Below are positions 35,714-44,355 of a stretch of DNA of 64,000 bases, one piece after another. The position numbers and the translations under genes were made by a program. Source of the DNA: an uncultured Blautia sp. (GTDB lineage: Bacteria > Bacillota > Clostridia > Lachnospirales > Lachnospiraceae); NCBI RefSeq assembly GCF_947654165.1, contig NZ_CANTKB010000003.1, positions 62,001-126,000 of the forward strand, read 5' to 3'. The notes beneath the pieces are model-generated. The model searched no databases. It worked only from the letters and a program-made list of their open reading frames with translations, and had not been told where the DNA came from. Positions within the stretch are counted from its first letter, which is position 1. Every line of letters begins with the position of its first letter.

Positions 35714-36315
35714 TTGCGATTATTGATTATGGAGCAGGAAATCTGTTCAGTGTAAAAAATGCACTGGATTTTTTAAAAATAGAAAACTGTGTTGCAAAAG
35801 ATCCGGAGACCATCAGACAGGCAGATGCCATGATTCTTCCCGGTGTAGGAGCATTTCCGGATGCCATGGAAATGCTGGAGCGAAAAGGAATGGTATCGGT
35901 AATCTGTGAGGAGGCGGGGAAGAAACCTCTTCTGGGAATCTGCCTTGGGATGCAGCTTTTATTTGAAAGCAGCAGTGAGTTTGGAACCACAAAAGGACTG
36001 GGACTGATTCCGGGAAAGGTCATAAAAATAGACAGCCATGGATTAAAGATTCCCCATATGGGATGGAACGATCTGAAAGTATTGCATCCATGTGCTGTGA
36101 CCGAGGAAATGGCAGAAGATACCTATGTATATTTTGTACATTCGTTCCGGGCAGATACAGAAGAAGAAAATATTTCCTGTTACACAGAGTACGGAGAAAG
36201 GATTCCGGCTCTCGTTCACAGGGGATTTGTATATGGGGCTCAGTATCATCCTGAAAAAAGCGGTGAAGCAGGGTTAAAGATGCTGAAGAATTTTGCAAAG
36301 TTGGTGAAAAAATGA
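35710..36315 (+). CDS. hisH: Imidazole glycerol phosphate synthase glutaminase subunit HisH
   Basis: 201 residues, class I glutamine amidotransferase. The nucleophile cysteine lies in LLGICLGMQLLFESS and the His-Glu pair in QYHPEKSG; the oxyanion strand is LPGVGAFPDAM. It supplies ammonia to HisF. It starts inside the hisB stop (ATGA) and overlaps hisA by 4 nt. Confidence 0.96.
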   Translation: MIAIIDYGAGNLFSVKNALDFLKIENCVAKDPETIRQADAMILPGVGAFPDAMEMLERKGMVSVICEEAGKKPLLGICLGMQLLFESSSEFGTTKGLGLIPGKVIKIDSHGLKIPHMGWNDLKVLHPCAVTEEMAEDTYVYFVHSFRADTEEENISCYTEYGERIPALVHRGFVYGAQYHPEKSGEAGLKMLKNFAKLVKK

Positions 36316-37028
36316 TTATATTGCCTGCAATTGATATTAAAGATAAAGCATGTGTAAGGCTTATAAAAGGAGATTATGATACTGCACATAAAGTTGCAGA
36401 AGATCCGTATAAAACAGCCGGAGAGTTTGCTCTTGCGGGGGCAAAATGGATTCATATGGTGGACTTGAACGGTGCTGTGGATGCCTGTCCGGTGAATCAG
36501 GAGATCTTTTTAAAAATAGCCGGTGAATCCGGTCTGAAGGTGGAACTGGGCGGAGGAATCCGTGATATGAAAACCATAGAGTGGTATCTCACAAAGGGGA
36601 TTTCCAGAGTGATCCTTGGCTCTGCAGCAGTGAAAAATCCACAGTTGGTAAAAGATGCGGTAAGAGAATTCGGGGCAAAGATCGCAGTGGGAATCGATGC
36701 CAGAAACGGAATGGTAGCAACAGAAGGATGGATGGAGAGCAGTTCCGTATGTTACCTGGAGCTTGCGATGGAAATGGAGCAGGCCGGGGTAAAGACCATC
36801 ATTTATACCGATATTTCAAGAGACGGAACTCTGACAGGAGTCAATCTTGAGCAGCTTGAACATTTGAACCAGACCGTGTCCTGCAACATCATTGCCAGCG
36901 GCGGTGTGAAATCCATAGAGGATATTACAGCCTGCAAAGAGATTGGGCTGTATGGCTGCATCTGTGGAAAGGCATTGTATTCCGGCACTTTGAATTTAAG
37001 AGAAGCCATAGAAAAGGCAGGTGATTGA
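36312..37028 (+). CDS. hisA: Phosphoribosyl-formimino isomerase HisA
   Basis: 238 residues, (beta/alpha)8 barrel with the two-fold repeat typical of HisA/HisF. It isomerises ProFAR to PRFAR. The catalytic aspartates are in LPAIDIKDK (N-terminal) and YTDISRDGTLTG; phosphate loops GGGIRDMKTIEW and ASGGVKSIEDI are clear. It overlaps hisH and lies directly before hisF. Confidence 0.95.
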   Translation: MIILPAIDIKDKACVRLIKGDYDTAHKVAEDPYKTAGEFALAGAKWIHMVDLNGAVDACPVNQEIFLKIAGESGLKVELGGGIRDMKTIEWYLTKGISRVILGSAAVKNPQLVKDAVREFGAKIAVGIDARNGMVATEGWMESSSVCYLELAMEMEQAGVKTIIYTDISRDGTLTGVNLEQLEHLNQTVSCNIIASGGVKSIEDITACKEIGLYGCICGKALYSGTLNLREAIEKAGD

Positions 37029-37030
37029 GC

Positions 37031-37789
37031 ATGCTTGCAAAAAGAATCATTCCCTGTCTGGATGTGAGGGACGGAAAAGTAGTAAAAGGCGTAAATTTTG
37101 TGGGAATCCGTGAAGTGGGAGACCCTGTGGAATGTGCCATGGAATACGACCGGCAGGGAGCAGACGAAATCTGTTTTCTGGATATCACAGCCACCCATGA
37201 GGGCAGAAGCACGATGATCGATGTGGTCAGGAAGACTGCTGAGCATGTATTTGTACCTCTTACTGTTGGCGGAGGGATCCGTAGTGTGGAGGATTTCAGA
37301 GAAATTTTAAGAGCAGGTGCGGACAAGATTTCCGTTAATTCTGCAGCAGTGAAAGATCCGTCGTTGATTTCCAGGGCAGCAGAAATTTTTGGGAGTCAAT
37401 GTGTGGTAGTTGCCATTGATGCAAAGCGTGATGAGCAGGGAAACTTTCATGTGGTGGTACACGGAGGAAGAAAGGATACAGGTATTGATGCTGTGGAATG
37501 GGCAAAAAAATGTCAGGAACTGGGGGCAGGAGAGATTCTTCTGACTTCCATGGATACAGACGGCTGCAAGGAAGGATTTGATCTGGAACTTACCAGGGCA
37601 GTGTGTAATGCTGTGACGATTCCTGTGATCGCCAGCGGCGGATGCGGCAGACTGGAGCATTTTTCCCAGGTGTTTGAAGAGACCGGTGCAGACGCGGCCT
37701 TGGCTGCATCTTTGTTTCATTTTCGGGAACTGACCGTAGAAGAGGTGAAGAACCACCTGGCAGAACATAAGATTCCGGTACGCACATAA
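37031..37789 (+). CDS. hisF: Imidazole glycerol phosphate synthase cyclase subunit HisF
   Basis: 252 residues, barrel enzyme that joins PRFAR with ammonia from HisH to give IGP and AICAR. Catalytic aspartates appear in IIPCLDVRDGKVVKG and TSMDTDGCKEGFDL; phosphate loops VGGGIRSVEDF and ASGGCGRLEHF are present. ATG 37031 follows AGGTGATTG; an in-frame TTG six nt earlier is less likely. Two nt separate it from hisA. Confidence 0.96.
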   Translation: MLAKRIIPCLDVRDGKVVKGVNFVGIREVGDPVECAMEYDRQGADEICFLDITATHEGRSTMIDVVRKTAEHVFVPLTVGGGIRSVEDFREILRAGADKISVNSAAVKDPSLISRAAEIFGSQCVVVAIDAKRDEQGNFHVVVHGGRKDTGIDAVEWAKKCQELGAGEILLTSMDTDGCKEGFDLELTRAVCNAVTIPVIASGGCGRLEHFSQVFEETGADAALAASLFHFRELTVEEVKNHLAEHKIPVRT

Positions 37790-37826
37790 AGAAACAGGAA
37801 AGACACAGGAAGGAATACAAAAAGCT

Positions 37827-38159
37827 ATGGTAGATTTGGAACAGTATTTTAAGAAAAGCAATCTGGTGCCTGCCATTGTCCAGGAAAAAGATACCGGGGA
37901 GGTGCTGATGCTTGCTTACATGAACCGGGAAAGCCTTCAGAAAACTTTTGAGACGGGGTATACCTGGTTTTACAGCCGATCCAGGCAGGAATTATGGAAC
38001 AAAGGTGCCACATCAGGGCATGTGCAGAAAGTGGTTGACATAAAAGGAGACTGCGACGAAGATACGCTGCTCATCACTGTGATACAGACAGGAGCTGCCT
38101 GCCACACAGGAGCACACAGTTGCTTCTTCAGAGAATTATGGGAGGAAAAGGAAAGATGA
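37827..38159 (+). CDS. hisI: Phosphoribosyl-AMP cyclohydrolase HisI
   Basis: 110 residues. It opens the purine ring of PR-AMP in step 3 of histidine synthesis. The zinc and magnesium motifs are present: VKDIKGDCDEDTLL-type segment with DCDED, and the C-terminal GAACHTGAHSCFF cysteines. It is separate from, but translationally coupled to, hisE, whose ATG overlaps its stop codon. Confidence 0.95.
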   Translation: MVDLEQYFKKSNLVPAIVQEKDTGEVLMLAYMNRESLQKTFETGYTWFYSRSRQELWNKGATSGHVQKVVDIKGDCDEDTLLITVIQTGAACHTGAHSCFFRELWEEKER

Positions 38160-38482
38160 TGGATGTGATCAAAGGGCTGTATGAAGTAGCCAGAGAAAGA
38201 AAAACAACCAAACAGGAAGGTTCTTATACCTGCTACCTTTTTGAGCAGGGTTTGGATAAAATCCTAAAAAAATGCGGAGAAGAATGCAGCGAAGTCATCA
38301 TTGCGGCTAAAAACGGCCAAAATGAGGATACCGCAAATGAAATCTGCGATTTGCTCTATCATCTGATTGTGATGATGGTGGAATCAGGAATTGAAGTGGA
38401 AGAGATTGAGAAAATTTTAGAGCAAAGACGTGCAAAAATTGGAAATTTAAAGAAATTCCATGTGAGTGACCACAATAGTTAA
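38156..38482 (+). CDS. hisE: Phosphoribosyl-ATP pyrophosphohydrolase HisE
   Basis: 108 residues, all-alpha MazG-like fold. It removes pyrophosphate from PR-ATP, step 2 of the pathway. The metal-binding helix motif KCGEECSEVIIAAKN and NEICDLLYHLIVMM are characteristic. Start 38156 (or 38159) follows GGAGGAAAAGG. It is the last his gene; no hisD or histidinol phosphatase follows. Confidence 0.94.
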   Translation: MMDVIKGLYEVARERKTTKQEGSYTCYLFEQGLDKILKKCGEECSEVIIAAKNGQNEDTANEICDLLYHLIVMMVESGIEVEEIEKILEQRRAKIGNLKKFHVSDHNS

Positions 38483-38599
38483 GGTTCAAAGCAAAGTTTG
38501 TTCATAAAATTGTTTAAAAAATATCCTGTGAAAATTTTGTCGTCTGTGGTAAACTATTCTATTATAAAGATCAGATTTTATAGAAACGAAGGTTAAAAC

Positions 38600-39220
38600 A
38601 TGAAAAAAACGGATAGCAGGATTTTTTTGAAAGTTTTATTAGTGATTTTGAAAATAGTGTTAGCGATTCCGGCTGTACTGCTGTTTATCCTGGTCAGGGG
38701 ACTTCAGTTTTTCCTGAAGGTGTGCGGTACAGTTGTTTCTTTTGTATGTATTTTGTCTGCAGTGGTAGTCTCTGTAGGTGCAATGGCAGAGATTATTCTC
38801 CAGATCAGAGGAAACGGCCCCGGAATTCCGGCAATCATTCTTACCATGGCAATTGCGGGAGGACTGTTCTATGTTCCGGCAGCAGGAGTCGCTATGGTCA
38901 TGGTGATTTTGGAGGCTGTGTGCAGTTGGATCTGGAAGTTTTATCTGGGGGAACACTCTGAAAGCTGGAAAAGCTTTTATAAACGCCCGGATTATCAGTG
39001 GTCTGCTTTTGAAGATGGCTATAAGGGAGAGCATACGGATGATTCTGAATTTCATATTCATTATTTTAAGGGGATAAAAAATACAGAAGAACTGAAGAAA
39101 AGATATTATGCTCTGCTAAAAATTTATCATCCGGACAATGCTTTTGGGGAAGATGAGATCACCAGAAGCATTATGGAAGAATACGATTATTTGAAGAACC
39201 GTCTGCCGGATAAAAATTAA
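38600..39220 (+). CDS. Membrane-anchored J-domain protein
   Basis: 206 residues. Two or three hydrophobic segments (about 10-38, 43-66 and 75-108) lie in the N-terminal half. A C-terminal, incomplete J domain follows from about residue 155 (TEELKKRYYALLKIYHPDNAFGEDE), with the HPD tripeptide needed to stimulate DnaK. So it probably recruits DnaK to the membrane. The J domain is short, ending soon after helix III (MEEYDYLKNRL). It stands alone between hisE and pduL. Confidence 0.75.
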   Translation: MKKTDSRIFLKVLLVILKIVLAIPAVLLFILVRGLQFFLKVCGTVVSFVCILSAVVVSVGAMAEIILQIRGNGPGIPAIILTMAIAGGLFYVPAAGVAMVMVILEAVCSWIWKFYLGEHSESWKSFYKRPDYQWSAFEDGYKGEHTDDSEFHIHYFKGIKNTEELKKRYYALLKIYHPDNAFGEDEITRSIMEEYDYLKNRLPDKN

Positions 39221-39222
39221 CG

Positions 39223-39250
39223 TTGACAAGACCCGTGAAAAAGTTATAAT
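39223..39250 (+). promoter_or_regulatory. Promoter of pduL
   Basis: TTGACA (39223-39228), 16-bp spacer, perfect TATAAT (39245-39250). A strong constitutive-looking promoter. Confidence 0.85.
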
Positions 39251-39295
39251 TAGAAGTAGTGAAATATTATTTCAAAATAAGTGGAGGAACTTAAA

Positions 39296-39868
39296 ATGAA
39301 AGTATTAGTTGAAACATCTGCAAGACATTTACATTTATCTCAGGAACATCTGGAAATCCTGTTTGGAGCTGGTCACGAATTAACAGTGAAAAAAATGTTA
39401 AGCCAGCCTGGACAGTTTGCATGTGAAGAGAAAGTAGAAGTAATCGGACCAAAAAGCAGCCTGAAAATGTCTGTTTTAGGACCAGTGAGAAAAGATACTC
39501 AGGTAGAAATCTCTCTTACAGATGCAAGAAGCATCGGTGTTACTGCTCCAATCCGTGAGTCCGGAGATATCGCTGGTTCAGGTGCATGTAAATTAGTAGG
39601 ACCTGCAGGTGAAGTAGAACTGACAGAAGGTGTTATCGCTGCAAAACGTCACGTACATATGACACCGGAAGATGCTGAAAAAGCAGGTGTAGCTGACAAA
39701 CAGATCGTAGAACTGGCTATTGAATCTCCAAACGGAAGATCTCTTACTTTTGGTGATGTAGTAGTTCGTGTAAGTGCTTCTTATGCAACAGCAGCTCACA
39801 TTGACACTGACGAAGCAAACGCTCTGGCTCCGGCAAGAGAATGCTATGGTGAAATGATCGTTAAATAA
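39296..39868 (+). CDS. pduL: Phosphate propanoyl/acetyltransferase PduL
   Basis: 190 residues, two repeated beta-barrel domains each with a zinc-binding histidine motif: SARHLHLSQEHLE near the start and AKRHVHMTPEDAEKAG in the middle, plus a late AHIDTDEAN. It exchanges CoA for phosphate on acetyl- or propionyl-CoA, feeding acetate kinase. There is no N-terminal encapsulation peptide, so the enzyme is probably cytosolic and the main phosphotransacetylase. Codon choice looks more biased than in the neighbours, consistent with high expression. ATG 39296 follows GTGGAGG. Confidence 0.92.
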   Translation: MKVLVETSARHLHLSQEHLEILFGAGHELTVKKMLSQPGQFACEEKVEVIGPKSSLKMSVLGPVRKDTQVEISLTDARSIGVTAPIRESGDIAGSGACKLVGPAGEVELTEGVIAAKRHVHMTPEDAEKAGVADKQIVELAIESPNGRSLTFGDVVVRVSASYATAAHIDTDEANALAPARECYGEMIVK

Positions 39869-39888
39869 GATTATTTATGAGAGAAAGG

Positions 39889-39921
39889 GACTGTCACATG
39901 ATTTCGTGTGGCAGTCTTTTT
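39889..39921 (+). terminator. pduL terminator
   Basis: GACTGTCACATG pairs with CGTGTGGCAGTC around ATTT, followed by five T residues. Confidence 0.9.
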
Positions 39922-40024
39922 AGTTTGAGTATCAAAAAATTCATTGTTTTTCATGGAAAAATCGGCTATAATAAGGACATCAGAATGGGAAACAGGACTA
40001 AACGTGAGAAAAGGGAGTGGTGAC

Positions 40025-40471
40025 GTGGATCATTTTGAAGTCTTTCATGATGTTTTAGTAAATTTATTTCAGGAAATTATGGATATAGAAGAAAAAGCGT
40101 TGATTACAGATGAATTTCATGATATTTCTGTAAATGATATGCATGTGATGGAGGCAATCGGAGAAGACGTGGCGAAAAATATGTCTTCCGTGGCAAAATC
40201 TCTCTCCGTGACAGTAGGAACCCTGACCATTGCAGTGAATAACCTGGTGAAAAAAGGCTATGTTCACAGAGTGAGGAGTGAAGCAGACAGGCGTGTGGTT
40301 CTTATCTCCCTCACAGACAAGGGAAGAGCGGCCAATGCACATCACAGAAGGTTTCATGAAGGCATGATACAGGCTGTTGTGAAGGATTTAAACGAAGAGC
40401 AACAGGAAATTCTGGTGAAATCCCTGCTGAACCTGAGAGCCTTTTTTGATTCCTATCAGAAGAAACCGTGA
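40025..40471 (+). CDS. MarR-family transcriptional regulator
   Basis: 148 residues from GTG 40025, chosen because GGGAGTGG is just upstream; an upstream ATG at 39944 would lie before the TATAAT at 39967 and adds residues unlike MarR. The winged helix is clear: HDISVNDMHVMEAIG, SSVAKSLSVTVGTLTIAVNNLVKKGYVHR, RSEADRRVVLISLTDKG. The family member type resembles those controlling fatty-acid or antibiotic genes, but no target is adjacent. Confidence 0.88.
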   Translation: MDHFEVFHDVLVNLFQEIMDIEEKALITDEFHDISVNDMHVMEAIGEDVAKNMSSVAKSLSVTVGTLTIAVNNLVKKGYVHRVRSEADRRVVLISLTDKGRAANAHHRRFHEGMIQAVVKDLNEEQQEILVKSLLNLRAFFDSYQKKP

Positions 40472-40474
40472 TGG

Positions 40475-40522
40475 ACTGTGGTATAAGACAGTAGTGTTGT
40501 TTTATACCACAGTTCTTTATTT
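40475..40522. terminator. Bidirectional terminator between marR and the DUF885 gene
   Basis: ACTGTGGTATAA (40475-40486) pairs with TTATACCACAGT (40502-40513); T-rich on the plus side and A-rich before it. Genes on either side converge. Confidence 0.85.
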
Positions 40523-40531
40523 TACAGAGCT

Positions 40532-42313
40532 TTATTCTGCATAGCGTAAAAGCAGATATTTTTTTACAATGGGAAAGGGTGCCGGACCGATTTCCAGCAG
40601 ATTTTGATGAAAGATTTTCAGGTCAAAGTTTCTGCCTTCCTGCTGTTCTATCTGTTCCCGAAGATGTATGAAATTCAGATATCCCAGATAATATTTTAGA
40701 TAGTTTGCAGGATTTTCTACAATGTATTGATAGATTTCTTTGCAGGTATCTTCTGAAATAATGCCAAAAGAAGATAAGGTTTCTGTTACTTCCTGCAGTG
40801 TCCAGCCTTTGTGATGAATCCCAATATCAAGAAGAGAATAGAGACAAAGATTCACACTTCGATTCCGGCTGAGAAATTCCATAACAGCAGGGTCTGCATT
40901 GAAAAATTCTGCTGCGTATCCATAGGCCAGTGATTCTACATAGGTGGCCCATCCTTCTATGTATCCGCTGCAGCCTAAGAATTCCCGGATGGGTGCAGGA
41001 TGCTGTCTGCCAAAGTATAAGGTTTGATACAGATGTCCGGGAAATCCTTCATGAGCCAGGGTGGTAAAAAGTTCTGCTGAGGATACCTGGCTGGAATTAT
41101 TGATGTAAATGGTGTTAGGGGACAGAGTATCCAGAGGCGGTGTCAGGTAAAACGCAGGACTGGAAAACTGCTCCAATGCTTTTGGAACATATTTGATCTC
41201 ATAGTCTTTGGCGGTCAGTGCAGGAAAGTCACGGTTCATGTTCTTGTTCAGATAATCCAGCATTTCTCTGGGAGAATAAAGGGAAGAAGCATGAAGACCG
41301 GTTGCTTTTGACAGGATTTCCGGATCTTTTTGCTGAAGGTCATGGAGAGCCTGATAATCTGAAAGAAGCTGCCTGGAAAGATCCTGTTCGATTTCTTTTA
41401 TAGGCCGAAAGTCACCGGCACTGTTTTTTACCAGGTATTCATAATATTGAGTGCCTCCGTCAAGATAAGCCAGTCCGCCGGAATTTTTGCCGGTTCCCAT
41501 TAACTTTTCAAGTCCGCAGGCAAGGGCTGTGTATGACGGAAACACAGATTTTTCCATTAATTTTTCGTGCATATTCTGATAGGAAGCAGCCTGTTTTTTC
41601 GTAATGATATGTTCGGCGGTCAGGACATCCAGTTTTTCTGTGAACATAGAGGTGAGGAAATGCTCCTTTTTTGCGGATACAAAGGAATTACATTGTTGAA
41701 TGATTCTTTTCGCACTGGTATCACTCATAAAGAGTCCCTGCTCAGACTTTTCTTTTTCAAAGTTTAAAATACTGTTAAAATATTCCGGTATACAGGACAA
41801 AAGAGAAAAATAATCCTTGATATCTTCCGGAACACGAAAGGTATATTCCGCAAGCAAAGTAGGAAGCTGAGCCTGAATTCCCAGATTTGGACCAAGGGGT
41901 TCCTGTAGGAGATACTGTTCACGGACAGATGATTGAAGAGAAGTATCTAATAGAAGCATGTCATAGATTATCTGGTTTTCTTTGGATAGTTCATCCCGGG
42001 AAAAACGTTCCAGCTTTTGTTTCAGAGTATCCAGAGCTGCACCACTTTGTTTCAGAATCTCAGGATTCATGGTGCCGAGACTGATTTCATAGTCCTTGAT
42101 TCCGTATTTTTGGGGATAAGCAAGGGTATAATGAAGGTTCAGTGTGTTGGAACAAATCTCATCTTCAAATAATTTCCTGGTAAAACGTTCAAATCTGGAA
42201 TTCTGGGAGAATCTGGAAGGTTTGCCAGCTATAAAAATGGAAACAATAATAAGGAAGCTAATCATCAGGCCGGAAAGAATCCGGTTCTTTTTTTTAGAGA
42301 AGAAGGTTTTCAA
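40532..42313 (-). CDS. DUF885 metallopeptidase-like membrane-anchored protein
   Basis: 593 residues. An N-terminal membrane anchor (about 11-29) is followed by an all-helical extracytoplasmic DUF885 domain. The metal motif TLAHEGFPGHLYQT lies near residue 420, and a downstream glutamate is in GYIEGWATYVES. Members are predicted zinc carboxypeptidases related to M32, but few are characterised. Monocistronic on the minus strand and divergent from the lipoprotein gene. Confidence 0.82.
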   Translation of the reverse strand: MKTFFSKKKNRILSGLMISFLIIVSIFIAGKPSRFSQNSRFERFTRKLFEDEICSNTLNLHYTLAYPQKYGIKDYEISLGTMNPEILKQSGAALDTLKQKLERFSRDELSKENQIIYDMLLLDTSLQSSVREQYLLQEPLGPNLGIQAQLPTLLAEYTFRVPEDIKDYFSLLSCIPEYFNSILNFEKEKSEQGLFMSDTSAKRIIQQCNSFVSAKKEHFLTSMFTEKLDVLTAEHIITKKQAASYQNMHEKLMEKSVFPSYTALACGLEKLMGTGKNSGGLAYLDGGTQYYEYLVKNSAGDFRPIKEIEQDLSRQLLSDYQALHDLQQKDPEILSKATGLHASSLYSPREMLDYLNKNMNRDFPALTAKDYEIKYVPKALEQFSSPAFYLTPPLDTLSPNTIYINNSSQVSSAELFTTLAHEGFPGHLYQTLYFGRQHPAPIREFLGCSGYIEGWATYVESLAYGYAAEFFNADPAVMEFLSRNRSVNLCLYSLLDIGIHHKGWTLQEVTETLSSFGIISEDTCKEIYQYIVENPANYLKYYLGYLNFIHLREQIEQQEGRNFDLKIFHQNLLEIGPAPFPIVKKYLLLRYAE

Positions 42314-42451
42314 GAGAAACTCCTTGCATTACTTGGTCATTCTATATAATCTATGCAAAAAATAAGGGGGTATGTGCATTTTTCTTGGAAAAAAGAAGCA
42401 CTTTGTGTTAAGATTTCTCTATACAAATCCATAGGGAAGGAGATGTGTTTT

Positions 42452-43714
42452 TTGAAAAAGAAATGTCTGCTTGTGACAGCAACATTACTGTTGGCATTGT
42501 CCGGCTGTGGTAAGACGGAAGAACAGGTGAATCAGGAAAATGAAGAGGTGGTGCCGCTTCCATTGGAGGAGCAGGAGGAAACAGATGAAGAAATCAAAGA
42601 ATATCCTGTAGAACTGTCAAAACATTTATATGATTTTGAATTTGCCATAAATGGTGAAGTAGAAAAGCTCCCGTCAACAGTACAGGACTGGCTGGAACAA
42701 GGATGGGAATATGTGGGAGAAGAGGAAACGGTTCTGGATACAGAGTCTTATATAGAAGGAAAGAACCTGAAACGAGATGCAATAGAAATCAAGGCAGATG
42801 TGGTGAATTTAGAAGGGGAAGAAAAGAAAGAAAAGGACTGTTATATCGGCGGTGTCACCTTGGAGTATCATAAAGACAGCCCGGTTTTCCAGCTTCCCGG
42901 CAATATTACACTGGGAAAATCGAATCTGAATCAGGTTTTAGAAGTTTATGGGACACCTACAGATGAATATAGTGAAAAAGATGACATGTATGTCACTTAT
43001 GAATTCGGAACATATAAAACCGCAGAATTTGTATTTGATACAGAACAGGAAATTTTGTATAAGGCAACATTGAAAAACTACCGGGAGCCTGTCTCAGATG
43101 AAGAAGAAGTCAGTAAGGAAGAGCCGGCAGAAGTAAGTGCCTATCAGAAACCGGAAAATTTTACCGAAAATCCGGCAGATTATATTGTATCCTATGATGG
43201 TGCTTTGTATGAGATACCGGCTCCTGTATCAGAATTTTTGAACAATGGATGGAAAGTACAGAAGGAAGGTTCCGATGCTTATGTAAAATCTGGCCGCCAC
43301 GGGTATGTTACCCTGGAAAAAGGGGGTGCGGTTTTTTATGGAGTTGTAAAAAACTACAGCCAGAATACGGTTCCTGTGGAGTATACTTTTCTTACAAAGG
43401 TTTCCGGTGATTTCGATGTGGTCAAGATTCCTATTGCCATCGGAAAAGAAATTACATTGGGAATGGCAGAGGAAGACATGAAGATTCAGTTGGGTGGAAG
43501 TACCTATGAAACCCAGGAGGAGGAACAGGGAGTTTCCTATTATTTATATTCAGATGAGACAAAGAAGAATTTTATCCGGATTTTTGTTGATCAGGATTTG
43601 AAACTGATTCGTGAAATCGAAGTCTCCAACAGTCCTGAGACACTTGCAGGATATCAGAAAGAGGAAGGTACGGATTCTTCACAGGAATCAGTACCTCTTG
43701 GAGAAGGAGTGTAA
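42452..43714 (+). CDS. Lipoprotein with an internally duplicated domain, function unknown
   Basis: 420 residues. TTG 42452 is chosen because GGAAGGAG ends nine nt before it, and it gives a clean lipoprotein signal (KKKCLLVTATLLLALSGC, lipidated Cys-19); ATG 42443 touches the ribosome site. After an acidic linker come two related domains (about 60-215 and 235-400). Each starts with a GW motif after a predicted amphipathic strand (DWLEQGWEYVGEE; EFLNNGWKVQKEG) and ends in an ItLG motif (NITLGKSNLNQVLEVYG; EITLGMAEEDMKIQLGG). I do not recognise the family. Confidence 0.75.
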   Translation: MKKKCLLVTATLLLALSGCGKTEEQVNQENEEVVPLPLEEQEETDEEIKEYPVELSKHLYDFEFAINGEVEKLPSTVQDWLEQGWEYVGEEETVLDTESYIEGKNLKRDAIEIKADVVNLEGEEKKEKDCYIGGVTLEYHKDSPVFQLPGNITLGKSNLNQVLEVYGTPTDEYSEKDDMYVTYEFGTYKTAEFVFDTEQEILYKATLKNYREPVSDEEEVSKEEPAEVSAYQKPENFTENPADYIVSYDGALYEIPAPVSEFLNNGWKVQKEGSDAYVKSGRHGYVTLEKGGAVFYGVVKNYSQNTVPVEYTFLTKVSGDFDVVKIPIAIGKEITLGMAEEDMKIQLGGSTYETQEEEQGVSYYLYSDETKKNFIRIFVDQDLKLIREIEVSNSPETLAGYQKEEGTDSSQESVPLGEGV

Positions 43715-43715
43715 A

Positions 43716-43745
43716 AGAAGCTGTTGCATGCAGCTTCTTTTTTTA
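43716..43745 (+). terminator. Terminator of the lipoprotein gene
   Basis: AGAAGCTG (43716-43723) pairs with CAGCTTCT (43731-43738), followed by seven T residues. Confidence 0.9.
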
Positions 43746-43882
43746 GGTTACATAAGAATGTAAAATAATCTAAGCCGGAAAAAGAAAAGAAATATTGACA
43801 GAAAAACAAGCAATTCGGGCGGCAAATTGTCGGAATATTCATGATTGTAAATTATACACAAAAAAAGTCGAAGCATGGAGAA

Positions 43883-43994
43883 TTCCCCACAAACTGTCCT
43901 CAAAATTATCCACATGAAAAAAGCCTTGAAACCGTGGAAAAGTAAAGTTATACACTAAGTTATCCACATTGTCCACAAAAATATGTGTGGATGA
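43883..43994. promoter_or_regulatory. DnaA-box cluster in the pst upstream region
   Basis: Perfect boxes TTATCCACA at 43906-43914 and 43960-43968, an abutting TTGTCCACA at 43969-43977, TTCCCCACA at 43883-43891, and a reversed TGTGGATGA at 43986-43994. Five matches in 112 bp, in an AT-rich stretch free of genes (43715-44355). No dnaA or origin genes are near. Confidence 0.65.
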
Positions 43995-44170
43995 ATGTGA
44001 TTTACATAATTTGAGAAAGAACAAAGGTTTTGTATATATGTTCCAAAAGGGCATTTTTTGAGGAAAAATCAGGAAAAAAGTCAGGTGTTTCAAAAGTCAA
44101 TTATTTAACAATCCCAACATCAATTAACCGAATTAGAAGAAAAATTAAATAAATAGTCTGAAAATATAAG

Positions 44171-44299
44171 TTTACAATAATTATCATAATATGGTAAACC
44201 AAAAAGAATGTAAAATAACCATGCTAAACAAATAAAATTGGCATTTTACATAGATTTAACCATAGTGCGGTTGGTGATTTTACAAAGTTTCTTTATAGT
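44171..44299 (+). promoter_or_regulatory. pstS promoter with candidate PhoP/PhoB boxes
   Basis: TTGGTG (44271-44276), 17-bp spacer and TATAGT (44294-44299). Immediately upstream TTTACA-N5-TTAACC (44245-44261) matches the 11-bp periodic TTAACA-like boxes of Firmicutes PhoP; further TTTACA-type sites lie at 44171 and, inverted, near 44193. Phosphate-starvation control by the PhoB/PhoR pair 4 kb downstream is therefore likely. Confidence 0.45.
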
Positions 44300-44355
44300 G
44301 ATGGATGTCAGCAAGGAAAACAAAAATTTTTAAGGATAAAAAGGAGACTTCTATT

